Under the pieces are notes generated by a model, which saw only the letters and a list, made by a program, of their open reading frames with translations, ran no database searches and was not told the origin of the DNA. Positions 30,955 to 43,702 of a DNA stretch of 64,000 nt are shown here, one piece after another. Every line of letters begins with the position of its first letter. The stretch's first letter is position 1. This DNA comes from Prostheceraeus crozeri (lineage: Eukaryota; Platyhelminthes; Polycladida; Euryleptidae), in contig CAJQUW010013672.1 in assembly GCA_907163375.1 (NCBI GenBank), forward strand, positions 62,001 to 126,000, in the 5' to 3' direction. The translations under genes were made by a program, and so were the position numbers.

Positions 30955-33900
30955 ATTGTATGAATGAACGAAGCTTTAACGTCACTACTCCCCATACATG
31001 GGGCTTGGACGATGCTGACATAGTCAGACTTTTCTGGAGCGTTGTAATACTTTTAGTCCGGATGCCCTTCCTACCGACTTCCAATGACACTTTTGGGAAA
31101 ATCAACGAGGAATGTGTGTATGATTTATTGCGACGACTACCAACGAAGCAATCAACAGGCCGAGATTCTGTCACCGTTAAACTAAGTGACACAATTAAAA
31201 CTAAGTGACTACACTTTAAAAGTGTAGCTGCCGAACTGATCTCGGGTCATCTTACCCATTTATTTCTAGCTTCTATTGAGTCTAGAAACTTTCCTGACCT
31301 GTGGAGAAATTCATATATATCTCCAATTGAAAAGAAAAGTAACCCTGGCATAAATGATCATCGTCCAATCTGCTTATCTCCTATAATATCCTAGATCTTT
31401 GACAGATGTATCTTAGCAGAAATGAAGAGTGAGCTAGTGTCAAGTTTTGACGATGATCAGCATGCTTTTCGTCCAGGCTCGACGTCTGCGGCGCTGATTC
31501 ATCTCCATCATATCAGTTCGTTTATGGAACAGCCAAGTACGTGATACAAGGCATTGCCATTGCACTTTCTTACTACGACAGTTGTATTTTTCAATTTGTA
31601 ACTTGTGATTTTCATTATCCGAAATAATCACATTATTATTATTATTATTGGGGCGCTTGGAACACGCGATTATCAGAAATTCGGGCCCTTCGTACATTAT
31701 AACAATGATCAGGGCTCTCTGTACAAAGAGAGCGCTCTGTACATAATTCAAGAAAATAGGGCGCTTGGTACAAATTGTTTTTCGATCTTATTACAAATTC
31801 ATTTACATATTAGCAAACAGCTATGTACCGGAACCAAAGTGCATGAAACAGAAATTTTGAATTTCCATTAAGGGCGCTTGGTACAGCAAGTGTACCAACC
31901 TCCCTCATCGGAAATAAATTTTGTTCTTATTTCATACTCATTTATTTAGTAATGAACAGGTATGTGATAGCACTAAAACACATGCAATAAGATTCGTCTA
32001 TATTTTAATTTTGAATTTTCAAGAAGGGCGCTTCGTACAGTATTAAGTACAGTACAATACTAAGCGCCCTTATTAAAATGATCAAAACAGCTACAATATA
32101 TAAAATATTCTATCTCATGATGTTCTATGATTCTTATATAGATTCTTGTATCATGTAAGGCTAACTCAGATCTTATTTTGCGACAAGTGTTGAAGAAAAA
32201 AGTAATTGGGCCTATAACCTCAGCTTCAAGCCTTTTGAAAGAAAAACATCAATGTTTGCCTTAGACCGTGTTTTTTGTAATTACAGTTAAGTTTGATTTT
32301 GTTTAGTCAACTCCAATAATGCATCTACTCCTGATTTATCTATCAACGATGATGCATCACGTGATGAAATAGCAAGATTACTTGTTATGTCGATGATCTT
32401 AAAATAAACAAGGATTCTTTCAATGGAGCATTTCTAAAATTTTCGATACAATGTGTGTATTTCATCTTACACTTTATATGCTTCTCATGACTCAAACGAT
32501 GAGATTATCAAAGAAAAGACATATCACATGTGTAGGTATGACAAACTTCTAATACACAATTAAACCAAGCATTCGCAGCCAAAGAATCAAAAAATTGCAT
32601 CATCCAACGTGTCAATTTCATACGCGAATTCGTCCCGGTCGCTGAACTGGTCATCTGACATCGCGAAATGAGCCTACGAATTCTAGGAATATGCCTGTAA
32701 TAGCATCGGTTTAGTGCATCGCTCCTCATTGGCTTCAATTAGTTGCTACTAGCTGTCACGTCTGTCAGTTTGCATTGCTCCACCTTGATGAAATCACTGT
32801 CATCATGCCGAGTCATTACTATTTTTGTATGATGGCACCATCAACCAATATGATTGCTGCTAGCATGTGGAAAATTTCCAAGGTGATAAATCTTGCAAAA
32901 ATAAGTTTGGTTTAATGCGAATAATTAATAGGGATAAGCGAGAAACTTTCCTAGAGTTAACTTTTTTATATTTTATTGAAAGTGTACAGAGAGCCCTATA
33001 ATTTTATTTTAACATTTTTGTTCTATCATGTCGATATAACACCGTAACATAGATAATCAATCCTTATTGTTGTTATAGATAAAGGACAACTAGCCCTACA
33101 TGTACAAGTAATATGGAGTTTCCATTCATCATAGATATCAAATGAAGATGGGAGGGCGCTACGTACAACAGCGACTCCCATTGGAGGGCGCTAGGTACAA
33201 ATCGCCTCCTATTCACACCATAGTACCAAGCGCCCTGATTATTATTATTATTATTATCTGATTAGATATCTTGAGTTACTTGTCGATCAATAAATATGAA
33301 CGCGCTCTATGTTACGAATGGAGATACACGTTATAGATCAATTTCTATAAGAGCAACAACATTAAGTGTCATTGTGTGAAGGTTCGTATATTATCTTTTG
33401 AATCGTCAGCAAAGAGTTTGCACCAACAGCACAGTGACTCCCTGGAAAGATGTTCTGAGTGGAGTTCTTCAGGGGTCAGTCTTAGGACCCTTACTATTTA
33501 TCTTATCTATGGACGATCTTCCGGAACTGGAAGACACAAAAATTGTCATGTACGCTGACGATGTAAGTCTCGTCCATATGTTCCAGGATTTTCTCCCTTG
33601 TAAGCTTCAATCTGTTGTTGACCGATTTTCCAATTGGATCGACAGTAAAAAGCTGTGTGTTAATGTCAACAAGACGAAAGAATTATTTTTCTCGAGAAAT
33701 TCGAATCAATCACCAAAGGCTAAAATTTTCATTGACAATTTTCCTGTTGAAGAGGTGAATTATTTGAAAATACTTGGTGGGTATTTTTCAAGCGACTTCC
33801 GTTGGGATAGGCAATTTTCCCATCTGTATCGGAAATGTTGTCTTGCTTTATCGCATGTTAAAAAATTGAAATGTAACGGCAGCAGCAGTGATGTCATCAT

Positions 33901-34336
33901 GCAAGCTTTTTTTGGACTCGTTTTTTGTCATATGGCGCAATGTTGGCCAGTGATGTGCGACATGAGTATCAAAGACTTCAACAAGTTAGACCATATTTAC
34001 AAAATGGCTTGTCGTTGGGCCAATGTGAGAAATCCGACCCCTCTTAAAGATATTTTGGACAAGTCTTGTATGAATCTTGTTAAGAGGATTTGTGACAACA
34101 TGGATTATCATCCATTGCCACAATTTTTTATTGTTCTCAACTCGGTACGCGATATCAGGCGAATGCGAATATTGTTACCTTTACCGAGAAAATCTGCCCT
34201 CTTCAACAAATCCTTTGTAAAATATTCTGTTTTTTCCTAACATGTTTTTTTTTAACAACATTGTGATCAAGTGCAGTATCCTCCTATTCATACCACTTTT
34301 GTATGAGAATAAAGATAATTCTATTCTATTCTATCT
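30955..34336 (+). mobile_element. CR1-like LINE, split by a ~1.6-kb insertion
   Basis: The first piece (30,955-31,545) has RRLPTKQSTGRDSV, then WRNSYISPIEKK, DHRPICLSP and QHAFRPGSTSAALIHL, the front of an RT domain. The second piece (about 33,370-34,240) has GVLQGSVLGPLLFILSMDDL, YADDVSLV and LKILGGYFSSDFRW, then an open C-terminus to a stop at 34,240. The 3' end is AATAAAGATAATTCTATTCTATTC. The segment with RT motif A (the F-x-D-x-x-KAFD block) is missing between the pieces. The second piece keeps 280 codons open, so this LINE is moderately young. Confidence 0.75.
31650..33238. mobile_element. Unclassified insertion element with a repeated GGGCGCTTGGTAC motif
   Basis: It begins GGGGCGCTTGGAAC and ends GTACCAAGCGCCCTG, an inverted pair, between ATTATTATT tracts on both sides. 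Close variants of GGGCGCTTGGTACA recur at about 31,683, 31,712, 31,757, 31,873, 32,026, 33,153 and 33,184, and in inverse at about 32,060, 32,990 and 33,222. A 76-codon - strand frame at 32,508-32,738 includes KLTRWMMQFFDSLAANAWF, weakly like the piggyBac third-Asp region. Clustered motifs near both ends resemble subterminal transposase-binding sites. Superfamily unknown. Confidence 0.5.
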
Positions 34337-36854
34337 TCTTATGTATTAGAAATAGGTACACTAAGCTACATCGGAAAGTTTCCACCATAGAAATCTACAG
34401 CTTTCACTCTAAATTCACTAACAGGCACAGAAAAAGGAAACATGAAAGACAATGCACAGTTGCTTACAAGCGTTGCATAGATGCTTCACATGAATTGAAA
34501 ACTTCTGCAATCTTCAGATATCATCCATGCACAGACTGCCGTATTAATAGCTAACTTACCTAAAGGGAATTACCTGCAGCTACAGGTAAAAATCTAGTCT
34601 AGATGCAGGAAATTTGCTATTATGACGGTAATTTCCTTTACCTTCGGGTAAAAATGACCGTGAAAGTCTTCCCACACACATGTGCAGGTAGGAAAAAATA
34701 GGGTGGTGGAAATCGATTTCTAGTTGCCATCTGTTTAACATGATGAAATTTTAGCAACAAAGTACGAAATGTCTGAGAAAGCAGTGCATCTTTCGTTATC
34801 TGAAAATTTGAATTTCTGACTCATATCTCGTAAATAGCATTGTTTTTTCTGGATCGATTTCTCATAAATGTTGGATCAGTTCAATTCCGTTAATTAATGA
34901 TGCTCATTGGTACTCATGGAAACAAATTTTATCTACATGTACAGCAATGTTATAGCAATGAAATTATTGTATTAGGCTTAAGTAAAATGTTATTACCTAC
35001 ACCAAGTGGACCGGGTATGATGCGCAAAAACATTACCATCTGGTTATGCATATGCCTACATATACGGGTACATGAAATCATGCTTGATGATCTTGGATAT
35101 CCCTAGATGATCTGGTGCCATTCCGCTTAATGCATCGCATTTATTAATGCTAATTCCTGTCTGCATAATCTAGATGAATATATAGCATGCATAAGAATAC
35201 CAAATTTTTATTAGAGGGATAAGCCCCCAAATTCTTGACTTCCTTAGAAATGAAACAGTTAAAATTTTTTTATGCTACAATAAGTGCGATAATAGCCTCA
35301 TACCACAAATAGCCTTTAATATTTGAACTTATACATTTATATCAAAGATTTTTCTTGTAAGTGAGAAAACTAAAAGCATTGCTGCCAAATCTTAAAATTC
35401 ACTTGGTAGCCTACCTACAACAAAGGTCCTGCACCAAATTTTCGACTGGTCAGCTTGCTTTAGGGTCAAGTTTTTTAGCAGAACATTTGATTTGGTATAT
35501 TGTAGGCAATAAGTAGCTATCGAGTCATTAAAGGATTTGGCAGCAAAGCTATTATTAGTTTTATCTTTTCTTGATTTTAATATGCTGCTAAAACGTAACT
35601 ACGATGCTGTACTTTGATGTTTTCCTTTTTCTTCTGCTCATTATTTCAAACATTAGTCATATTTGAATCAGATTCACAAGCATAACACACACACACGCAA
35701 GTATCACCTATTTTATCGATACAACCATAAAAAATTTTCAAGTTGAAAGCCTACGCATATATATTACATGACAACATTTAGGTTATTCTCACTTATAGCT
35801 TCGGAGAAATACAGCCTGAGATAACACCTGATTTCAAAATTTTAAATGCTTACTATTGAATACAGAAGGAATTCCTTCACGCACAGTCATGAATCTGTTT
35901 CTCAGTCATTGTCTGATTAATCACCACCGTATGTGACTGTATGAATGACACAATAAAATATCCTCGCGGATCGGATAAATCGCTTGAAAATTTTAGACAG
36001 TCCTACTCGATTATCCGATTCGTTTAGTTAAGATTTTCGATTCGGAAATGAAGTTCCGGATGTTCGGATAATCGGGTCAACCTCTTTTGCGAACACAACG
36101 TCATTTTTAGAGGTTCAAAGTAGGTCGTGCGTTTGACATTTTAGTGGACACAATCCAACAATATTTTGTTGGAAGTTTGAAGGTGCGCTAAAACTAAGTC
36201 ACAACAGCGTCGCTCGGTCGGTTTAGTTTTAAGAAGACCTCAGCAAAAAATACGACATGTGGCCGAATCGCTGAATGGTGTGGATAGGCTTAATAAACTT
36301 GTATTTATCCTTCAATTAGGATAAAATGAAAGCAAATTCACTTTATTAACGAAAAGCCTGTTTGTATGTAATGCTCTTGCGGTGCGGGGAACGCATGGAC
36401 TTAACAGATACACATTATAATTGTTTATCTGCTTATCCCGCGGGGCGTTGTCGTTCTTTGTAGTTCGAAAGATATGATTGCAGCATTCGACAGAAGACGA
36501 TTTATTTGATATTTGATTACCATATTGTAGCTACTTTCATTGAATATTGAAACAATGCAACATGCACAAAAAGCGTCATTGGTCTGTGTTTCATTTTTCA
36601 TAGTTAACTCCAGCTTGCTGACGTTTACTGGACTTTAATAGAAAAAGCATAGTGCTTCGATTTTTGCTGAGTGTGGACAGCATGTCGACGCATTAAGAGC
36701 CCTACGAAAAAGCGAATGAGAAAGGAAATGGGCAGCAAGTGATATCTGTCAACATTAGCTGGCGAGTGATTCTTTCATAATGGCAACTGCTTTGACTTAA
36801 TAGATATTAGTAGTAAGTAAAACTCCACTTCTGGATAGCGCAAGATGGCCGCCG
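34337..36854. other. Gene-free interval before copy B
   Basis: AT-rich DNA with short low-complexity tracts (ACACACAC near 35,690) and a self-complementary ATTATCCGA segment near 36.0 kb. No credible coding frame, RNA gene or transposon boundary. The last ~10 bases before copy B read CAAGATGGCCGCC. Confidence 0.45.
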
Positions 36855-38290
36855 TCGCTGACGTCCCCCCCTCTGGAACGACAGAGTGTCGTGGTGTGCC
36901 GGCCAGGTAGGTCCAGGCTCGCTGACGTCCCCCCCTCTCGAACGACAGAGTGTCGTGGTGGACTTGGGCGACCGCCAGGTTTTGTCTTGAGGCTATAGTG
37001 TGTGATGTTTTTCGTGAAATCTGATGAATGTTGGGTTGAAAATGGGATGTTTCGAGTAGAAGCAGTGCTCGGATGTGAAAACGGAGGCCAGATTCGGATT
37101 CAGCGTGAAATTCTGCATCTGTATGGTGAATTTGAAAGCAATCGGAGAGAAAAATTTTCGCTGACGTCCTCCCCCCCTCGGCACCGACCTTCCAACTTTG
37201 CTTCTAGTGGACGGATTTTGTCGTGCAATAGCTCGTTTGAAAGCTAAGAGTAAGACAAATTCACTCAAAGAAACGGCTTGTTCATATCTGCCTTCGTTTA
37301 GATGTGAGACGCCATTTAAGATTTTGGGAGATTGTCGAAAAACGACAGAGTTAGAAATTTTACGAAAATGGCTCTAGCGAGTGAACGAAGCCTCTGATGG
37401 GAAAACAGAGACTAGATTCGGATTCAGCGTGAAATTCTGCATCTGTGTGGTGAATTTGAACGCAATCGGAGAGAAAATTTTCGCTGACGTCCCCTCCCTC
37501 CCCCTCGGCACCGACCTTCCAACTTTGCTTCTAGTAGATGGATTTTGTCGTGCAATAGCTCGTTTGAAAGCTAAGAGTAAGACAAATTCACTCAAAGAAA
37601 CGGCTTGTTCATATCTGCCTTCGTTTAGATGTGAGACGCCATTTAAGATTTTGGGAGATTGTCGAAAAACGACAGAGTTAGAATTTTAGACGTTTTGGGC
37701 TCTAGCGCCAAAAAGAAGCCTCTGATGGGAAAACAGAGACCAGATTCGGATTCAGCGTGAAATTCTGCATCTGTGTGGTGAATTTGAACGCAATCGGAGA
37801 GAAAAATTTTCGCTGACGTCCCCCCCTCGGGAGAGCTAGCTTCGATCTTGGCTTCCAATGGACGGATTTTGTCGTGCCATAGCTGGTTTGAAAGCTAAGA
37901 GTGAGACAAATTCACTGAAAGAAACGGCTTGTTCATATCTGCCTTCGTTTAGATGTGAGACACCATTTAAGATTTTGAGAGATTGGCGAAAAACGACAGA
38001 GTTAGAATTTTGGACGTTTTGGGCTGTAGCTTCAAAACGAAGCATCGGATGGGAAAACGGATTTCAGATTTGGAATCAGCGTCAAATTCTCTATCAACAT
38101 GGTGAGTTTCAAGTCAATCAGAGAGAAAAAATTTTTCTTCACAAAAGTTTTTCGAAAAAACGACAGTGTTAGAATTTTCGCGATGGCTGTTGGCTGTAGA
38201 GCCAAAACGAAGCATCGGATGGGAAAACGGAGGCCAGATTCGGATTCAGCGTCAAATTCTACATGGAAATGGTGCACTTCCAGCTCAATA
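36855..38290. repeat. Terminal tandem repeats, left end of copy B
   Basis: Units of about 325 bp start near 37,127, 37,452 and 37,781, with diverged shorter ones near 38,102 and 38,274. Each contains CGCTGACGTCC followed by a C run, TTTTGTCGTGC, AATTCACT and CGGATTCAGCGT. Before them, GCTGACGTCCCCCCC plus GAACGACAGAGTGTCGTGGTG occurs twice (36,860 and 36,918). Open frames seen here, both strands, are by-products of the repeat. 38,290-38,880 has no gene. Confidence 0.8.
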
Positions 38291-38879
38291 GCACCTCTAG
38301 AATCGGCGATATAAGCGTTTTAAGTTTTTGGATGATGGATATTACGTCATCAGCTGATCGCCACACACTATATAAGCGGAAACCGACAGAGACTTTTCAT
38401 TTAGAGGAGAGCGATTGTCAAAGGTCGGTCGTCTCTCTGAGCTCCGATGATAGCTTCGGACATTCCAAATTCCGGGTTTCTGTAAGAAACCGACTTAGAA
38501 AATTTCATTGCTGATATCAGCTAAGGCGTTAGACTTAGAGGTTAGCCAGGAGATGGCCTTCGTCTCCAGGCCATAAAAGACTCCAAAACTTTAATGGCTT
38601 GTAACTTTGCTTCTACAAGTCCGTTTGACTTGATTCAAAAAAGGTTCGGTCGCTATTGACCTGCCCTAAGTGATAGACTACTTATAAAATTTCATAAGTA
38701 GTGCTAAAAAGTTGAAAAATTTAAATTCACTATTTTTGGAGGTTTTCTGGGGTTTTCGACCCTGCTGAAGTCAATGAAAGCATTTTTAATGATGTCTGAG
38801 CCAGTCTTCGCATGGTATAAGCGGCTTTTCACTGAAAGCGAGCAAGACCCGGAGAGTTTTGCTGTAATATTCCACTGAC

Positions 38880-39015
38880 AGGGTGTTCCTTCGGGACGGC
38901 GGAGGATGCCGTAGTGATAAGTGTGGCAAGGGAGTGTGTCATAGTTTAGACCGAAACCGCTGGGGCAACTCATGTCTCATGTTGGGCATTTGACACAGTT
39001 CTCAACGTAGCACTT
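38880..39015 (+). other. GC-rich leader module, left arm, first copy
   Basis: The blocks are GTTCCTTCGGGACGGCGG, TGCCGTAG, TTTAGACCGAAA, CTCATGTTGGGC and CTCAACGTAG, in copy-A order and orientation relative to PolB. The stretch between the blocks differs from copy A. Confidence 0.55.
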
Positions 39016-39219
39016 TGAACGCCAATCGGTTGAGTCTTAGCTATCTTGTCATGGGTGGCCTCTAAACATCTCCATTGCAAAACGCTGGTGAATCAAGCTC
39101 TCTACGGCTTGCTATCAAGCTGCTCAAAGTCTGTCAACCTCTTACCAACTCTACAGGTTTTCATGTCTGGCGAATACTATCATTAAGTTGAATCTGCTAT
39201 CAATCAACTTGAACGTTGC

Positions 39220-39395
39220 AAATGAAGTTCGGTGTAATACTTCCTTTCGACGGGCATTCCTGTAAAGGGCGGCGGTGAAACCCGTAGCTATGTATACCGC
39301 AAGGGACATTCGGCAATGGTCAATCTTGTTAAACCTCTCTGCGTCATGTTTGCAAGTGATTGCCTCTGTCTCAACGTAGTATGCATTCGCGCCAG
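39220..39395 (+). other. GC-rich leader module, left arm, diverged second copy
   Basis: It shares ATTCCT, GGGCGGCGG, CCCGTAG, CGCAAGGGA and the terminal CTCAACGTAG with the first copy. It is preceded by a TGCTATCAA motif as in copy A. Overlapping - strand frames are open but not conserved against copy A. Confidence 0.45.
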
Positions 39396-39812
39396 GGCGA
39401 CATTTAGCCAACTGTCGAAGGTTGCCTTGTAAACTATCCATTGCATACGTTATGAGAACCATGAGTTCTACCTGTCTCTATCAATGAGATGAATTGATGA
39501 ATGGAATGAAATAGGAGGACACTCACGCGCCACACGCAACATAACACACTTCTCTCTTCCGTAGTCTAACAAGCTCTTTACACATGGATCGCAGTCGATT
39601 GCTATCCCTGTATCAGAAGTGTAAGCTATCTGAATTTTATTTAACACTATTTCACCTACCATTATCATCCATATGAAATGTTATAAGATTTACAAGTTAA
39701 ACTAAGCGTGCTACTATTTCCAAATGAAAAAGTATACATGGTTAAATCATCCACTGAAGCCCCATTCAAGTAAGTCAGTATGAAAGCAAAGATAATACGA
39801 AATAAAAATTTA

Positions 39813-40268
39813 TTATGGCATGTATTTCAAAAGGTCTTCATCGTCAATATCGTCCCAGAGTCTGGCTTCATATAGATCACAAAAACAGTTCACTTGCTTC
39901 AATCGTTCTTCTACTACGAGCCTCACTTTGTCGATGTACTCCCACTCCGCCATAGTTCGTGGCTGGGAGTTAGGGGTGTACCATTCCCATAATTGGTGGA
40001 GGAATTTGGTACTGGTGATCTCCATCACATCATCAGTATCGTACTGCAGATACTTCCACCTCACGCCTGTTAAGTCGGGACACTCCTTCTCACATACACT
40101 CTCCTCTTCGTCATCCGCTGCTAATGACAACTTTCTAATGTTGTCGAGTCGGTATAATTTCTCCACCTTCCCCTTCGTTGGAGCGTTTGGTGCAACGAGC
40201 GCCTTTGGCGATGAGCATGGAGAAGAGAACTCCAATTTTGTGTTCGATGTTTTTGGAGGGCTTGTCAT
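39813..40268 (-). CDS. Acidic ~151-residue element protein, left arm
   Basis: An intact frame starting MTSPPKTSNTKLEF. A Ser/Pro/Lys-rich N-terminus (about 1-45) precedes an acidic, aromatic C-terminal domain with LTGVRWKYLQYDTDDV, FLHQLWEWYTP and DDIDDEDLLKYMP. It is read divergently from PolB with about 300 bases between. No family is recognised and no relative is found in copy A. The same gene is intact in the right arm, so the frame survives in both arms. Terminal protein for protein-primed replication is a possible but unsupported guess from position. Confidence 0.6.
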   Translation of the reverse strand: MTSPPKTSNTKLEFSSPCSSPKALVAPNAPTKGKVEKLYRLDNIRKLSLAADDEEESVCEKECPDLTGVRWKYLQYDTDDVMEITSTKFLHQLWEWYTPNSQPRTMAEWEYIDKVRLVVEERLKQVNCFCDLYEARLWDDIDDEDLLKYMP

Positions 40269-40365
40269 GTTGACTGTGAATAATGACTTTGAAATGTTTT
40301 CTAATTTTTAAGTATAAACAAGCAACCGATCAGAATGAACAGCCAATGAATGATGAATATGAAAG

Positions 40366-40535
40366 TATATATGCAAAGTGACATTCGTGTCATTTCACTC
40401 TGTCTTTGAGACGTATAATTGAAGTGTTCTCTAGCAAATTCTGTTATTATTTGAGGCGTACAAGTGAACTGCTCTCTCGTGAATTCCAAATTTGAGACGT
40501 ATTATTTGAGTGAAGTCTCTATCTTGTTGAAGTAT
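40366..40535 (+). promoter_or_regulatory. PolB promoter and triple leader repeat, left arm
   Basis: A TATATATG box (40,366-40,373) is followed by three copies of TTTGAGRCGTAYWA-type units at about 40,404, 40,450 and 40,490. Each is followed by a GTGWWCT-CTC segment. An ATG directly before a GTAAGT donor lies at 40,561-40,567, suggesting a first coding exon of one codon. Confidence 0.45.
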
Positions 40536-40559
40536 CAACCTTAAACTTGATTTCGTTGA

Positions 40560-43500
40560 AATGGTAAGTTGAAAATTTCTTCACTCATCTCCCTCAAACG
40601 TGTGGCTAATAGCATCTTCCTCAATTTCAGGCATCAACTTCATCACCAACGCCCTCCCTTCTCGAGGAAAGTTTAGAGTTGTTGAGTCAAGGTAGGTTGT
40701 AACAATACACTGAGACTTGAACAGAGATGATAGAATGATTTCTCTTTCAGGTGATGTGAGTTCCAGCTCATGACTCTCGCGACAAGGCAACGAGTGGGAA
40801 TGTGCCGACTGCGGACATATGTTTACAAGGAAGCACAGTCTCCTTCGACACATCAAACAACGTGTGTGTCAACGCAAAGCGGCATCAATCTCCGGAGATG
40901 AAGTTGATTCTGACGATGACATCTCCTTTCCTTGCGATTTGTGCCCTCTTTCTTTTGATAGTCACTTTCAGCGATCTTCGCACAGACTTCAACACACGCA
41001 TGCAAATGATCACTACACCAACGGTACCTCTACCATCTCCCTCATTAGTGTTTCACATAATAATTTAGTACGCGACTACTGCATGGAGTCCAATACTCAA
41101 ATAGTAGATTTTCCTGAGTGGCTCCTTCAAAATTCTAACATTATCGAAGCGGTCTTCAACAATTTAGACAATTTTAGAATGAAGGCGCTCATCTACCTTA
41201 AACTAAAATATATTAAGATAGATTTTCAAACGGGTCAAGTGACGGAGAGAATACAGTTTCATGTTCCTTCCTCTTCCGCAACCGAAGTTGTAGACTGCGA
41301 GTCTTGGCTAAATTTTCACATTCAATGTTTAAAATCAAATGTAGATAAATTCAATCAACGCGACAGCGCTCTCATTTTTGATGGTGTGGACTCAGCCATA
41401 TTCAAAATTTCCCTATTAGAAAGTCATGCAGCTCGAGGCACATTTAAACTACCAAAAACGTTGTATAATAAGAAAGCTGTCATCAATGTCGATTGTAAAT
41501 CACAGTGTTTCAAATATGCAGTCCTATCCATCCTTCACGATAATGATATCAACGCGAATCGAAATCATACCTATAGCTATAGACAGTGGGAGGATGAACT
41601 AGACTTTGAAGGTTGTGATAGTGACAACATGAAAATCAAAGATGTAGAAACGTTCGAAAAACATAATCAGATTAAAATTGTCGTTCACGTGTGGGAGAAG
41701 GGGTTGAAGGGTGCCCGCTATAATTCACGTTCAACTTGTTATGAACGTGTAGTCAACCTCTTATTAGTAAAACAAGATGATAGCGAGGAATGGCACTACT
41801 GTGGTATTCCCAAAATCTCTCGCTTGTACACTCACTTGGGGCACTCTAAAAGAGGTGAACATTTTGTATGCGACCGCTGCATCCGCTCCTTTTGGAGTAA
41901 AGATAAATTTGAAACTCACTATGAATGGTGCAAGCGAGGTAAATTACAAATGGAACGCATGCCCAAAGATAAAATATTTTCACATAGGGATAATGGTGAC
42001 GAATTAAGTCCCCTGCGTGTCATTTACGCAGACATAGAATGCTACATTGATGATATCATCCACAAGCCAGCAGCTTACTTAGAATTAGATGTCATTTTGC
42101 TGGCTGATGTCTTTCAGGAATTTCGACGAGTTGCATTAGAAGAAGACAAATTAGATCCTGTCCACTTTGTCAGTCTACAGCCATGTCCTTTAAATAGCCT
42201 TTAAAATGACTGGTGAGACCATCCATCTCTTACAAGACCCGGAGATGTATAACATATTTGAGCGCGGAATACGCGGTGGTCTCACATTTGTGAATAAACA
42301 TCACATAAAATCTAAAACAGTAGGTAATGATCATATCCACCTAAAATACTATGACCAAAATAATTTATATGGCAGTTCACTGTCTAAACCACTACCTCAT
42401 TCCGAGTTTAGTTGGTTAAATCAAGATGAGCTTGCGTATTACTCCAACCCTTCAGACATTCTGAAGATTCCAGATGAAGGTGATTGGGGATATTATTTTG
42501 AAGTGGATTTGATTTATCCAAATAGTATTAAAAATAAAACTGCTGATTTCCCACTCGCACCTGAATCTGGTGAAGTGACTGAAGATATGTTTTCACCATT
42601 CATGTCACAATTTCATAATAACTTAACAGAGTGTGGACAGCCAAGGTATAAACCATGCCGCAAACTTTTACTCACCCAATATGATAAGAAAAATTATCTC
42701 GTGCACTTCTGCATACTAAAATTCTATTTAGAAATGGGCATGCTTCTAAAGTCAGTTCACCGCATCATCAAATTTAGACAGAAAGCCTTCCTCAAACCAT
42801 ATATTGATAGTAACAGCCAGAAACGTGCACTCGCCCAAAATAATTTTGAAAAAGATTTTTATAAGTATAAGAATGATAGTCTATTTGGTAAGACGATGGA
42901 GGATGTTAGAAAACGCATGAACTACAAACTAGTCATTGATGATCAAAAATATCACAAATTGACCTCATCACCTCTTTTCATTGAGAGAGACATTATCGAT
43001 GAGGACCTTGTAGGTGTTAAAATGATAAAATCTGAAGTTGAGTTGTGCAAGCCCATCTATATTGGCCAAGCTGTACTAGATTACTCTAAGCTTGAAATGT
43101 ACCAACTCCTTTATAAAATACTAAAACCATGTCCTCTCGTAAAAGAGGTTCGTTTGTTGGGTGGTGATACAGATAGTTTCTTCTTAGGCATTACCACTCA
43201 AAAAGATTTAAATTTTAATGAAGTAGCTAAGTCATTAGAAAAATATTTCGACACATCTAACTACAATCCCACTCATCCACTCTATTCCATACAGAATAAA
43301 GCCAAACTTGGTTGTTTTAAGGATGAAACAGCAGGAAAGGAAATAGATGAAATGATTCTCCTCCGTCCTAAAATGTATTCCATGAAATTAAAAGAATGTG
43401 CAGATAGTATTAAGCATGCTAACGGTATATCAAAATCCATTGTTCACAAAATGAAACATCGGTCCTATGAGAAGGCCAATAAAAATAAAACTATAACGTT

Positions 43501-43702
43501 TGTCAATATGACAATCTTAAAATCTCAAGTTCATACTGTGAAAACGCACGCGTTCAAGAAACGAGCGCTTTCAGCATGGGAGGATAAGAGGTGTTGGATA
43601 GGACATAACACATCTCTTCCACATGGACATCCTGACACAAACATATTTCCACCCAAAAGAATAAAACTCACGCTACCACATTCAGGAGATGTATTGACAT
43701 AA
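40560..43702 (+). pseudogene. Protein-primed family-B DNA polymerase, left arm of copy B (fossil)
   Basis: Two short exon-like blocks with GT/AG borders lead into C2H2-like fingers (ECADCGHMF..., PCDLCPLSF...). Then come CFKYAVLSILH, a third finger (CDRCIRSF) and YADIECYI (ExoI). YLELDVILLADVF (ExoIII), DQNNLYG (palm A), SLFGKTMEDVRKR (motif B) and GGDTDSFFLG (palm C) follow, then RPKMYSMKL. The gene is slightly shorter than its right-arm twin and has a few breaks. Splicing of the N-terminal exons is inferred from consensus sites. Confidence 0.88.

Noticed and set aside
36993-38314. Overlapping 70-100-codon frames on both strands near the left end of copy B
   Set aside because: They fall in the ~325-bp terminal repeats, differ between units and match no protein; by-products of repetition. 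The same holds at 53.3-53.8 kb.
38704-39462. - strand frames over the leader modules, 89 and 103 codons
   Set aside because: Copy A keeps the DNA blocks but not these proteins, so a structured or binding element is likelier than genes.
39820-40311. 163-codon + strand frame and its mirror at 51,299-51,790
   Set aside because: Antisense shadow of the acidic ~152-codon gene, with Ser/Phe-rich composition typical of antisense readings.
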